Shown here: piece by piece, positions 52,322 through 59,626 of the stretch
How the letters are laid out: the number at the start of each line of letters is the position of its first letter
How positions within the stretch are numbered: position 1 is the stretch's first letter
Assembly (NCBI GenBank): GCA_910585455.1
Contig: CAJUEL010000018.1
Coordinates: 1 to 64,000 of the forward strand
Length of the DNA: 64,000 nucleotides
DNA from: an uncultured Eisenbergiella sp.
GTDB taxonomy: Bacteria > Bacillota > Clostridia > Lachnospirales > Lachnospiraceae
Direction of reading: 5' to 3'
The notes under the pieces: model-generated
What the model was told of the DNA's origin: nothing
What the model saw: the letters and a program-made list of their open reading frames with translations, nothing else
Databases searched by the model: none
Position numbers and translations under genes: made by a program

Positions 52322-53629
52322 ATGCCTATGCCAAAAAACACAAAAAAACCGGCAAAGGACTGGTATCGGCTGGATCTGTCCGCCATCGTCTATCCGACGC
52401 TGCAGCGCAGGGACTTTTCCTCCGTATACCGGATTTCGGTTCTTTTAAAAGATACGATACAACCGGATGTTTTACAGCGCGCCGCCGACATCGCCTTAAA
52501 GCGCTTTCCCACCTACAAGGTCGCCATGCGCAAAGGGCTTTTCTGGCGCTACCTGGAGCCCAACGACCGCCCAGGTCCCTTTGTGCAGAAGGATATCCGC
52601 AATTTCTGTATGCCCATGTCCTTTAAGGGAAACAACCGCTATATGATCCGGCTCTATTATTATGACCGGCGCATTTCCCTGGAGGCACACCACAGCCTGG
52701 GGGACGGCACCGGCGGCATGTATCTGCTCCAGACGATCGCCGCCGTCTATTTAAAGCTTCTCGGACACCCCATCCCGGCACAGTATTATGTCATGGACAC
52801 GGATCATGCGCCGGATGAGGAGGAATTTGAGGACGCCTATATGCGCTATGCCAACGCCTCCGTCTGTCCCGACCGCCCTTCCGAAAAAACCTATCGGGTG
52901 CGGGGCACCCGGGAGCCTTCCCACACCTTTAACGTGATCGACGGCATTCTTTCCGTACAGGAAACGATGGCTGTCGCCAAACGGTATCAGGCAACGATCA
53001 CGGAATATTTAAACGCCGTGCTTTTATACGCGCTGCTCCAGAAACAGGAGCACGATTTTCACATCAGACTCCGCCCTGTCCGCATCGCCATGCCGGTAAA
53101 CCTGCGCCGCTTTTTCCCATCCCGGACATTGCGTAATTTCATCACCATGGTTTACCCCAGCATCGATCCGCGTCTGGGCGATTATACCTTTGAAGAAATC
53201 GTCACCCATGTCCACAACTACATGCGATATTATATTAATGAAAAATTCCTCCGGGGCGACATCACCACCAACGCCGCCACCAAGCGGAATCCCTTCATCC
53301 GGATCGTGCCACTTTTTATCAAGGATTTCGTGGTCCGCCTTTTTTATACGCGGGTACAGGACAAAAATTCCTCCGCCGGCCTGACCAACATGGGCGCCTT
53401 AAAGGTGCCGGATGAAATGAAGCCCTTTATCGAGCGCTTTGACATTTACATGGGAATGCCCTATTCCCAGCGCACCAACTGCGCCATCATCAGCTATGAG
53501 GACATCCTCACCATCAACTTTGCGAGCTGTATCATTGAAGCCGACGTGGAACGCCGCTTTTTTAAAAAGCTGGTGGAGGACGGCATTCATGTCAAAATTG
53601 AAAGCAACAGAAGCTTTGAGGAGGAATAG
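52322..53629 (+). CDS. Condensation-fold acyltransferase (PapA5/alcohol acetyltransferase-like)
   Basis: A 435-residue protein. HHSLGDGTGGMYLL near residue 132 is the HHxxxDG catalytic motif of condensation/acyltransferase enzymes; NLRRFFPSRTLRNFITMV is the second conserved region. These enzymes move an acyl group from a thioester to an alcohol or amine. No membrane helix. GGGAAAGGAAT precedes the ATG. It is followed after 2 bp by the DUF6320 gene and faces an esterase. Substrates unknown. Confidence 0.85.
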   Translation: MPMPKNTKKPAKDWYRLDLSAIVYPTLQRRDFSSVYRISVLLKDTIQPDVLQRAADIALKRFPTYKVAMRKGLFWRYLEPNDRPGPFVQKDIRNFCMPMSFKGNNRYMIRLYYYDRRISLEAHHSLGDGTGGMYLLQTIAAVYLKLLGHPIPAQYYVMDTDHAPDEEEFEDAYMRYANASVCPDRPSEKTYRVRGTREPSHTFNVIDGILSVQETMAVAKRYQATITEYLNAVLLYALLQKQEHDFHIRLRPVRIAMPVNLRRFFPSRTLRNFITMVYPSIDPRLGDYTFEEIVTHVHNYMRYYINEKFLRGDITTNAATKRNPFIRIVPLFIKDFVVRLFYTRVQDKNSSAGLTNMGALKVPDEMKPFIERFDIYMGMPYSQRTNCAIISYEDILTINFASCIIEADVERRFFKKLVEDGIHVKIESNRSFEEE

Positions 53630-53631
53630 AT

Positions 53632-54336
53632 ATGTCTTATTGCGTCAACTGCGGTGTGGAGCTGGAAGCGTCCCTGGAGCGCTGTCCGCTGTGCAACACC
53701 CCCGTCATCAATCCGAATGAAGTGACACACACAAACGCCGTTCCGCCCTTTCCGAAGGAAAAGGGACAGGTTGAGGTCGTAAAAAGCAAGGATCTCGCCC
53801 TGCTTCTTTCGATTTCCCTGACCGCCACCGCCGTCGTCTGCGGCAGCTTAAACCTGCTCGTTTTTTCCCAGAGCGCCTGGTCCTTATATGTGATCGGCGC
53901 ATGTCTGGTCCTCTGGGTGCTGGCGATTCCGGCGGTCATCTACACCCGGCTGCCGATCTATTTCTGCCTGCTGTTTGACGGGCTCTCGATCGGACTGTAC
54001 CAATACCTGATCAGCTTTAACACCAAAAGCCATGTCTGGTTTTATGAGCTGGCAATGCCGCTGACCCTGCTCGCCACCGCCATCGCCCTGCTGTTTGCCC
54101 TGCTTTATAAAAAGGTATCCCGCTCCTTTTTGATGATCGGGCTGTACTTTTTCTCCTGCCTCGCGCTTCTGTGCGCCGGCATCGAGCTTTTGATCGAGCG
54201 GTTCTTTGAAACGCCCTTTCGGCTGACCTGGTCCGCCATTGTGCTCTCCATCTGCGTCGTCATCGATATCGCCCTGATCACCATTCTCTCCCGGGCCAGA
54301 CTGCGCAATGCGGTGCGCAGAAGGCTGCATTTCTAG
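53632..54336 (+). CDS. DUF6320 zinc-ribbon membrane protein
   Basis: A 234-residue protein. A zinc ribbon at the start (YCVNCGVELEASLERCPLCNTPV, two CxxC pairs shown as CVNC and CPLC) is followed by six membrane helices (LALLLSISLTATAVVCGSL to VLSICVVIDIALITIL) and a basic end. I know this family as DUF6320, seen beside acyltransferase-like genes in Lachnospiraceae. It starts 2 bp after the acyltransferase. A role in placing the product in the membrane is a guess. Confidence 0.85.
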   Translation: MSYCVNCGVELEASLERCPLCNTPVINPNEVTHTNAVPPFPKEKGQVEVVKSKDLALLLSISLTATAVVCGSLNLLVFSQSAWSLYVIGACLVLWVLAIPAVIYTRLPIYFCLLFDGLSIGLYQYLISFNTKSHVWFYELAMPLTLLATAIALLFALLYKKVSRSFLMIGLYFFSCLALLCAGIELLIERFFETPFRLTWSAIVLSICVVIDIALITILSRARLRNAVRRRLHF

Positions 54337-54409
54337 CAGCCTCCCAAACCGATCCCGGACTTGCCGCGGCCTGTCGCAAACCGTACCCTCCCATCCGGAG
54401 GGATGCGCG

Positions 54410-55036
54410 TTATGCCATCGCCGCTTCCGCGTCCTCCAGGCTCTTGTATCCATAAAAAGCCGTCTCATTGGCGATGATCTGCTTTAGCAGGTTGTCGCCT
54501 TTTTGCCAGGCGCTTTCCGTTTCCTGTAAAATCAGCTCCACCGTGCGGTCCGAATAGGTCAGATATTCTCCCTTTAAATAGCTTTCCGAGGAGGAACCGT
54601 CTGCGACAGAATCCTCCTGTGTCGTGAGCACCCTGCCGTTTGCGCGGATATGCGGATAATGCTCCAGCATCCAGCGATCCCACTCCACATGGATCCGGGA
54701 GAGCCGCTCCACCATCGCTGCCTTTTTCTCCGACACCTGCGGCAGATGCTCCCGGATCTGTTCATATTCCTCCGGATAGGTGGTCTCCATCATCCGCCCA
54801 TACTTTTCAAATACGGGGTTTCTTCCTTCCTTTTCCGCCTCCTTCAAATCCGCCAGATAGCTGTCCAGCACGTCGTCCGAATAAACCATCCACTGGCTCA
54901 TGCGCATCTTGAAAAAGGTGTCCGGATCGTCCTGGCAGGACGCCCTGCCGCCGGTGTTATGCACCTTTTGAAAAAACTCCCATTCCATGGAAGCGATGTC
55001 AAAAATCAGCTGTTCCCTCGCCGTTACCTCCGCCAT
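54410..55036 (-). CDS. DUF4125 family protein
   Basis: A 208-residue soluble helical protein: FDIASMEWEFFQKVHNTGGRASCQDD opens it, and FFKMRMSQWMVYSDDVLDSYLADL follows; both are characteristic of DUF4125. Function unknown. Convergent with the DUF6320 gene. The ATG at 55036 has AGGGAGGGATTTGGT upstream. Confidence 0.85.
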   Translation of the reverse strand: MAEVTAREQLIFDIASMEWEFFQKVHNTGGRASCQDDPDTFFKMRMSQWMVYSDDVLDSYLADLKEAEKEGRNPVFEKYGRMMETTYPEEYEQIREHLPQVSEKKAAMVERLSRIHVEWDRWMLEHYPHIRANGRVLTTQEDSVADGSSSESYLKGEYLTYSDRTVELILQETESAWQKGDNLLKQIIANETAFYGYKSLEDAEAAMA

Positions 55037-55166
55037 ACCAAATCCCTCCCTGCTCTAAAGTGTGCTTCTGTATCATACAAAAAAGTGTGCGCAAAACGCA
55101 CACACTGCGTCGAGCGCGGTTGCCGACAGGCAACTTTTTCCTCGCGCGCGAGTACGCATTAACGCC

Positions 55167-55232
55167 TTTTTTGTACGATAGGAACCGAAGTTTCCTATCG
55201 TACAAAAAAGGGAATCCCGAAAGATTCCCTTC
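55167..55232 (-). terminator. Stacked hairpins ending the minus-strand tRNA-Leu
   Basis: GGGAATC/GATTCCC (55210-55229) with TTTTTT on the minus strand ends the tRNA transcript. It runs directly into a second perfect 18-bp stem TTTTTTGTACGATAGGAA/TTCCTATCGTACAAAAAA (55167-55209), which has T-tracts on both strands. A further GTGTGCG/CGCACAC hairpin lies at 55084-55106. Confidence 0.8.
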
Positions 55233-55242
55233 TTTATGCGAC

Positions 55243-55326
55243 TGCAGGAAAAGAGACTTGAACTCTCATGGTATTGCTACCATACGGACCTGAACCGTAC
55301 GCGTCTGCCAATTCCGCCATTCCTGC
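55243..55326 (-). tRNA. tRNA-Leu (anticodon CAG)
   Basis: 84 nt with acceptor stem GCAGGAA/TTCCTGC, long class II variable arm (GGTAGCAATACC), TpsiC arm GAGTTCAAGTCTC and anticodon loop TTCAGGT. The 3' CCA is not encoded. It has its own promoter (55339-55367) and terminator. It is identical to the plus-strand copy at 55573. Confidence 0.97.
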
Positions 55327-55338
55327 AAGACAAAAGTT

Positions 55339-55367
55339 ATTATAACGGAAGGATTCCATCTTGTCAA
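55339..55367 (-). promoter_or_regulatory. Promoter of minus-strand tRNA-Leu
   Basis: TTGACA (55362-55367), 17-bp spacer, TATAAT (55339-55344): perfect consensus on the minus strand. Confidence 0.9.
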
Positions 55368-55411
55368 CATATTTCAGAAAAATTTTTTGTAGAAAAAAAG
55401 AAATTTTCCAG

Positions 55412-55440
55412 TTGACATTGCATGTAGAACATGGTAATAT
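55412..55440 (+). promoter_or_regulatory. Promoter of plus-strand tRNA-Leu pair
   Basis: TTGACA (55412-55417), 17-bp spacer, TAATAT (55435-55440). It should drive both plus-strand tRNAs. Confidence 0.85.
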
Positions 55441-55463
55441 ACTTCTTGCAGTGAAAATTGCAT

Positions 55464-55547
55464 GCGGAAGTGTCGGAACTGGCAGACGAGCAAGACTAAG
55501 GATCTTGTGACAGCAATGTCGTGTGGGTTCAAGTCCCATCTTCCGCA
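55464..55547 (+). tRNA. tRNA-Leu (anticodon TAA)
   Basis: 84 nt: acceptor GCGGAAG/CTTCCGC, anticodon stem CAAGA/TCTTG with loop CTAAGGA, class II variable arm and GGGTTCAAGTCCC arm. CCA is not encoded. Confidence 0.96.
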
Positions 55548-55572
55548 GTCAACTACATATTGTTAGTTGTAT

Positions 55573-55656
55573 GCAGGAATGGCGGAATTGGCAGACGCGT
55601 ACGGTTCAGGTCCGTATGGTAGCAATACCATGAGAGTTCAAGTCTCTTTTCCTGCA
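55573..55656 (+). tRNA. tRNA-Leu (anticodon CAG), second copy
   Basis: Same 84-nt sequence as the minus-strand gene at 55243-55326, so the pair forms an inverted repeat around the TAA gene. The copy lies 25 bp after tRNA-Leu(TAA) and is probably processed from the same transcript. Confidence 0.97.
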
Positions 55657-55663
55657 GGTAGAG

Positions 55664-55696
55664 GAAGAAGGAGTCTTTTGGGATTCCTTCTTTTTT
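55664..55696 (+). terminator. Terminator of the plus-strand tRNA-Leu pair
   Basis: GAAGGAGTC/GATTCCTTC (one G-T pair) followed by TTTTTT, 8 bp after the tRNA. Confidence 0.8.
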
Positions 55697-55800
55697 CATT
55701 CCATGGAACCAAAAAGCCGAACATGACATACAGGTGTCATGATTATCCTGTTACACTTAAGATGTCGTTACAAATACCAAACCAATGAGGAGGGAGCAAA

Positions 55801-56439
55801 ATGCGATATACCTGGATCGACGATTACCTGATGCGCAAACGGGGCGTAACCAGGGATTTACAGGCGGACTGGAACTGGGTCCGTTACCAGATCGGCGGAA
55901 AAATGTTCGCCGCCATCTGCCTGGATGAAGAAAACAGGCCGTACTACATCAATCTGAAGCTGGAGCCCGCCGAGGGCGCATTCTGGCGGTCACAATATGA
56001 GGACATTGTCCCCGGCTTCTATTCCAATAAGCTGCACTGGAATTCCATCAGGCCCGACGGCGCTGTACCCGACGATCTGCTAAAGGATATGCTCGACAAA
56101 TCCCGGCAGCTTGTTCTAGAAAGCTTCAGCAAAAAGAAACAGCGGGAAATTCTGGGCATGAGCTGCTGTGGAACGCAATGCAGCCTGTGCAGCTATTACG
56201 GCAATCTGTGTCAGGGCTGTAACGAAGCAAACGGAAAGGTTTTTCATGCCCCTGCCAACAAGCCCTGCGCGATCTATCAGTGCTGTGTGCAAAAGAATAA
56301 GCGCGCCACCTGCGCGGCGTGCGACGCGCTTCCCTGTCAGATCTGGCAGGACACAAAGGATCCGGGGCTTTCAGACGAAGCCTTTGCGGCGACAATCCGC
56401 GAGCGGGTCAATCTGTTAAAGGACAGACAGGATCAATAA
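55801..56439 (+). CDS. YjbR/MmcQ-like plus Cys-rich DUF3795 protein
   Basis: A 212-residue protein. Residues 1-115 resemble a YjbR/MmcQ fold (WNWVRYQIGGKMFAAICLDEENRPYYINLKLEP; PGFYSNKLHWNSI). Residues ~120-190 hold ten-plus Cys in CCGTQCSLC, CQGC, CAIYQCC and CAACDALPC, a DUF3795 pattern likely to bind metal. The two parts are usually separate genes, so this looks like a fusion. Function unknown. GAGGAGGGAGC precedes the ATG. Confidence 0.82.
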   Translation: MRYTWIDDYLMRKRGVTRDLQADWNWVRYQIGGKMFAAICLDEENRPYYINLKLEPAEGAFWRSQYEDIVPGFYSNKLHWNSIRPDGAVPDDLLKDMLDKSRQLVLESFSKKKQREILGMSCCGTQCSLCSYYGNLCQGCNEANGKVFHAPANKPCAIYQCCVQKNKRATCAACDALPCQIWQDTKDPGLSDEAFAATIRERVNLLKDRQDQ

Positions 56440-56487
56440 AGCTGTCGTTTTGGCCGGTCAAACATCATAAAAACATTCTTTGCGGGA

Positions 56488-56554
56488 ATCAACGCTCCAT
56501 CCGGCATAGTTTTTATCATTTTACAAAAACTATGCCGGATGGAGCGTTGATTTT
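56488..56554 (+). terminator. Long perfect hairpin terminator
   Basis: 27-bp perfect arms (ATCAACGCTCCATCCGGCAT... and its complement), 10-nt loop, then TTTT. It separates the YjbR/DUF3795 gene from the Na/Pi cotransporter, whose GGAG site follows within 20 bp. The stem is unusually long for a terminator. Confidence 0.75.
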
Positions 56555-56580
56555 ATGGATCGGGAAAGGAGTATTTTGTC

Positions 56581-58326
56581 ATGGACATTTTTGATCTGTT
56601 GACCATGATCGGAGGACTCTGCCTGTTTTTATTCGGCATGAATGTGATGGGACAGGCGTTGGAGCGCCGGGCAGGAAACAGCCTGCGCGGTCTGTTGGAA
56701 AAAATGACGACAAACCGGGCAGCGGGTTTGCTTACCGGTCTGGGCATCACTGCGGTAATCCAGAGCTCGTCTGCCACAACCGTTATGGTGGTGGGCTTCG
56801 TAAATTCCGGGCTGATGACCCTGAAGCAGGCGATCAATGTCATTATGGGCGCAAACATCGGCACAACCGTCACCGCCTGGGTGCTCAGCCTCGCAGGAAT
56901 CGACAGCACAAATCTGTTTGTCCGCCTGCTCAAGCCCTCCTCCTTCACACCCATTCTGGCTCTCATTGGCATTATTTTTTTCATGTTCTGTAAAAACACA
57001 AAAAAGAGGGACACCGGCGCAATCCTGCTGGGCTTTGCCACATTGATGTCCGGCATGCAAACCATGTCGGACGCGGCATCCGGTCTTAGCGGCATCCCTG
57101 CGTTTCGGGAACTGTTTTTATTATTTCAAAATCCTGTTCTGGGCGCGCTTGCCGGCGCAATACTCACTGCCATCCTGCAATCCAGCTCCGCTTCGATCGG
57201 TATCCTGCAGGCGCTCGCTGCAACGGGACAGGTCAGCTATCGCGCCGCCATCCCCATCGTCATGGGACAGAACATCGGCACCTGCCTCACGGCCATGCTC
57301 TCCGCCATCGGGACAACCAAAAACGCAAAACGGGCGGCGATGGTACATCTCGCCTTCAATGTGACCGGAACCGCTGCATTGCTTACAGTGTTTTGTATCA
57401 TCAAACGCCTTTTCTCCCCTGCCCTGCTCCATGCCCCCGCTTCCTCCCTGGGCATTGCCGCAGCACACTCCGCCTTCAACGTGCTCTGTACGCTCCTCAT
57501 GCTGCCTCTGGCAGGGCTCTTGGAAAAGCTGGTCTGTCAGCTTATACCGGACAGCGCAGGAACCGAAAAAAAATCCGAGCTGGATGAACGTCTGCTCGCT
57601 GCGCCGCCCATCGCCCTGGAGCGCTGCCGCATGGTCGCATCCAAAATGGCCGTCTGTGCGGCAAACGGATTCAAAGACAGCCTGTCCGTCATTGAGACGT
57701 ATTCCCCCGGGCTTGTAGAAGGAATTTTTGCCGCCGAAGAGCAAACCGACCACTACGAGGATATTCTCGGCACCTACCTGGTCAAGCTGTCCGCTCTGCC
57801 CATCAGCAGCGCGGACAGCCGGGAAGCCGCCCGGCTTTTAAAAAGCATCGGCGATTTCGAACGCATTTCCGACCACGCCGCTTCCATTGCCGCTTCCGCC
57901 AAAGAATTGCAGGAAAAAAATTACAGCCTTTCCCCATCCGCACAGGCTGAGCTGGCGGTCCTTTCCCGGGCAACCGGCGAAATCCTTGACCTTGCGCTGT
58001 CCGCATTTTTACAAAATGATGCAACCCCCGCCGAACGCATCGAACCGCTCAGTCAGGTCATTGACAGACTGAAGGAAACAATGCGCACCCGTCACATACT
58101 GCGATTACAGAAAAATCAATGCAGCATCGAAACCGGTTTTATCCTGTCCGATCTCTTAACCGATCTGTCACGGGTATCCGATCATTGCTCCAATATCGCC
58201 GGATGTATCATCGACATGGCGGCGGGAAACCTGAATCTCCACGAATCTCTCCGCGCAGTGAAAAGGGACAGCGAAACATACGCGGCACTTTTCGCGCACT
58301 TTTCAGATAAATACCAGTTGCCGTAG
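56581..58326 (+). CDS. Na+/phosphate cotransporter with PhoU-like domain
   Basis: A 581-residue protein. Two inverted QSSSATT-type motifs (VIQSSSATTVMVVGFVNSG near 60 and ILQSSSASIGILQAL near 200) lie in the membrane half and define the Na/Pi cotransporter family (NptA-like). The last ~230 residues carry PhoU-like helical repeats. It should import phosphate with sodium. AAAGGAG precedes the ATG. A polyphosphate polymerase-like gene lies 13 kb away; any link is speculative. Confidence 0.93.
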   Translation: MDIFDLLTMIGGLCLFLFGMNVMGQALERRAGNSLRGLLEKMTTNRAAGLLTGLGITAVIQSSSATTVMVVGFVNSGLMTLKQAINVIMGANIGTTVTAWVLSLAGIDSTNLFVRLLKPSSFTPILALIGIIFFMFCKNTKKRDTGAILLGFATLMSGMQTMSDAASGLSGIPAFRELFLLFQNPVLGALAGAILTAILQSSSASIGILQALAATGQVSYRAAIPIVMGQNIGTCLTAMLSAIGTTKNAKRAAMVHLAFNVTGTAALLTVFCIIKRLFSPALLHAPASSLGIAAAHSAFNVLCTLLMLPLAGLLEKLVCQLIPDSAGTEKKSELDERLLAAPPIALERCRMVASKMAVCAANGFKDSLSVIETYSPGLVEGIFAAEEQTDHYEDILGTYLVKLSALPISSADSREAARLLKSIGDFERISDHAASIAASAKELQEKNYSLSPSAQAELAVLSRATGEILDLALSAFLQNDATPAERIEPLSQVIDRLKETMRTRHILRLQKNQCSIETGFILSDLLTDLSRVSDHCSNIAGCIIDMAAGNLNLHESLRAVKRDSETYAALFAHFSDKYQLP

Positions 58327-58352
58327 CAGCCAGCCGTTATTTAAAATTGCTC

Positions 58353-58381
58353 TTGACCTGTCCCCGGACAGGTGCTATAAT
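58353..58381 (+). promoter_or_regulatory. carAB promoter with a palindrome in its spacer
   Basis: TTGACC (58353-58358), 17-bp spacer, TATAAT (58376-58381). The perfect inverted repeat ACCTGTCC-CC-GGACAGGT (58356-58373) fills the spacer and touches the -35 box, a natural place for a repressor. Confidence 0.8.
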
Positions 58382-58398
58382 ACGTCAGATGAACAAAG

Positions 58399-58456
58399 GC
58401 GTTCATGAAAGAGCCATCCCGGTTGTGGCATGATTCTTTCATGAACGTCTTTTTTT
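58399..58456 (+). terminator. carAB leader terminator / attenuator
   Basis: GCGTTCATGAAAGA (58399-58412) pairs with TCTTTCATGAACG(T), then TTTTTT ends near 58456. It lies about 10 nt after the predicted transcription start and 85 bp before carA. A second hairpin GGGAAAGGACAA/TTGTCTTTCCC follows (58465-58500). I could not find a PyrR-binding consensus, so the sensor is unclear. Confidence 0.75.
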
Positions 58457-58540
58457 GCAAAAGCGGGAAAGGACAAAAGCTGTAATTCCTTGTCTTTCCC
58501 CGGGAAATATGCGCGCACAAGCGCGCAGACAGGAGGCACT

Positions 58541-59626
58541 ATGGAACAAACGGTGTATTTGCAGATGGAAGACGGTACCTGCCTTTGCGGCAAACCTTTC
58601 GGCGCACCGCTCAAGGCGGAGGTCATTGCCGAAGCGGTGTTTACGACGGCGATGACCGGCTATACGGAAACGCTGACGGACCCCAGCTATTACGGACAGA
58701 TGGTCATACAGACCTTTCCCCTGACCGGCAATTACGGCATCGCGGAAGTAGACTTTGAAAGCGGCGGCGCACACATCAGCGCCTATATCACCCGCGAATG
58801 GTGCCGGCATCCCTCCAACTTCCGCAGTCAGATGGATCTGGACACCTTCTTAAAGCAGCAGGGCATACCCGGCATTTATGACATCGACACGAGGCTTCTC
58901 GCCAAACGGATCCGCGAGCACGGCGTGATGAACGCCAGGCTCACCACTGCCCCTCCCTCCCCGGAAGGTGCAGCTTCCCTTTCCGGCTGGCGCATCCGGG
59001 ACGCGGTATCACATGTGACCTGTAAAGAGCCTTATGAGCTGTCCGCCGGGCTGCCCCGTTTTCATGTTGTGGTCTGGGATTTTGGCGCGAAGAAAAATAT
59101 TCTGCGCAGGCTCTGCGCCCATGGCTGCCGTCTGACCGTGGTTCCCGCCACCACCTCCTGCGAAGAAATCCTCGCCCTTTCCCCGGACGGCGTCATGCTC
59201 TCCAACGGTCCCGGCGATCCGAAGGACAACCCGGATATCATCGCGCAGCTTGCAAAGCTGTGCCGGACGGGCATTCCGGTTTTCGGCATCTGCCTGGGGC
59301 ATCAGCTCCTCGCGCTGGCAAATGGCGCCGACACCGAAAAGCTCAAATACGGACACCGCAGCGCCAACCAGCCCGTCCGGGAGCTTTCCTGCGGGCGCTG
59401 CTACATCACCAGCCAGAACCACGGCTATGCGGTAAAAAATGATTTCCTCCCTCACAATGCGGCCATGAGCTTTGTCAATGTGAACGACGGCACCTGTGAG
59501 GGCATCCGGTATCATGATTTTCCGGGCTTTTCGGTGCAGTTTCATCCGGAGGCCTGTAGCGGTCCCGCCGATACGGAATTTTTATTCGGACAATTCATTG
59601 CGCTGATGGAAAGGAGGACACAATAA
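58541..59626 (+). CDS. carA: Carbamoyl-phosphate synthase small subunit
   Basis: A 361-residue glutaminase subunit. Family start MEQTVYLQMEDGTCLCGKPF, VFTTAMTGYTETLTDPSY, VMLSNGPGDPKDN, glutaminase nucleophile in FGICLGHQLLALA, and His/Glu in FSVQFHPEA. It releases ammonia from glutamine for CarB. Start at 58541 (AGGAGG 5 nt upstream). Its TAA overlaps the carB ATG (TAATG). Confidence 0.98.
   Translation: MEQTVYLQMEDGTCLCGKPFGAPLKAEVIAEAVFTTAMTGYTETLTDPSYYGQMVIQTFPLTGNYGIAEVDFESGGAHISAYITREWCRHPSNFRSQMDLDTFLKQQGIPGIYDIDTRLLAKRIREHGVMNARLTTAPPSPEGAASLSGWRIRDAVSHVTCKEPYELSAGLPRFHVVVWDFGAKKNILRRLCAHGCRLTVVPATTSCEEILALSPDGVMLSNGPGDPKDNPDIIAQLAKLCRTGIPVFGICLGHQLLALANGADTEKLKYGHRSANQPVRELSCGRCYITSQNHGYAVKNDFLPHNAAMSFVNVNDGTCEGIRYHDFPGFSVQFHPEACSGPADTEFLFGQFIALMERRTQ

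Noticed and set aside
55243..55656. Direct/inverted repeats suggestive of a CRISPR-like or mobile unit
   Set aside because: The repeated unit folds as a class II tRNA-Leu with a CAG anticodon; no spacers or transposase are present.
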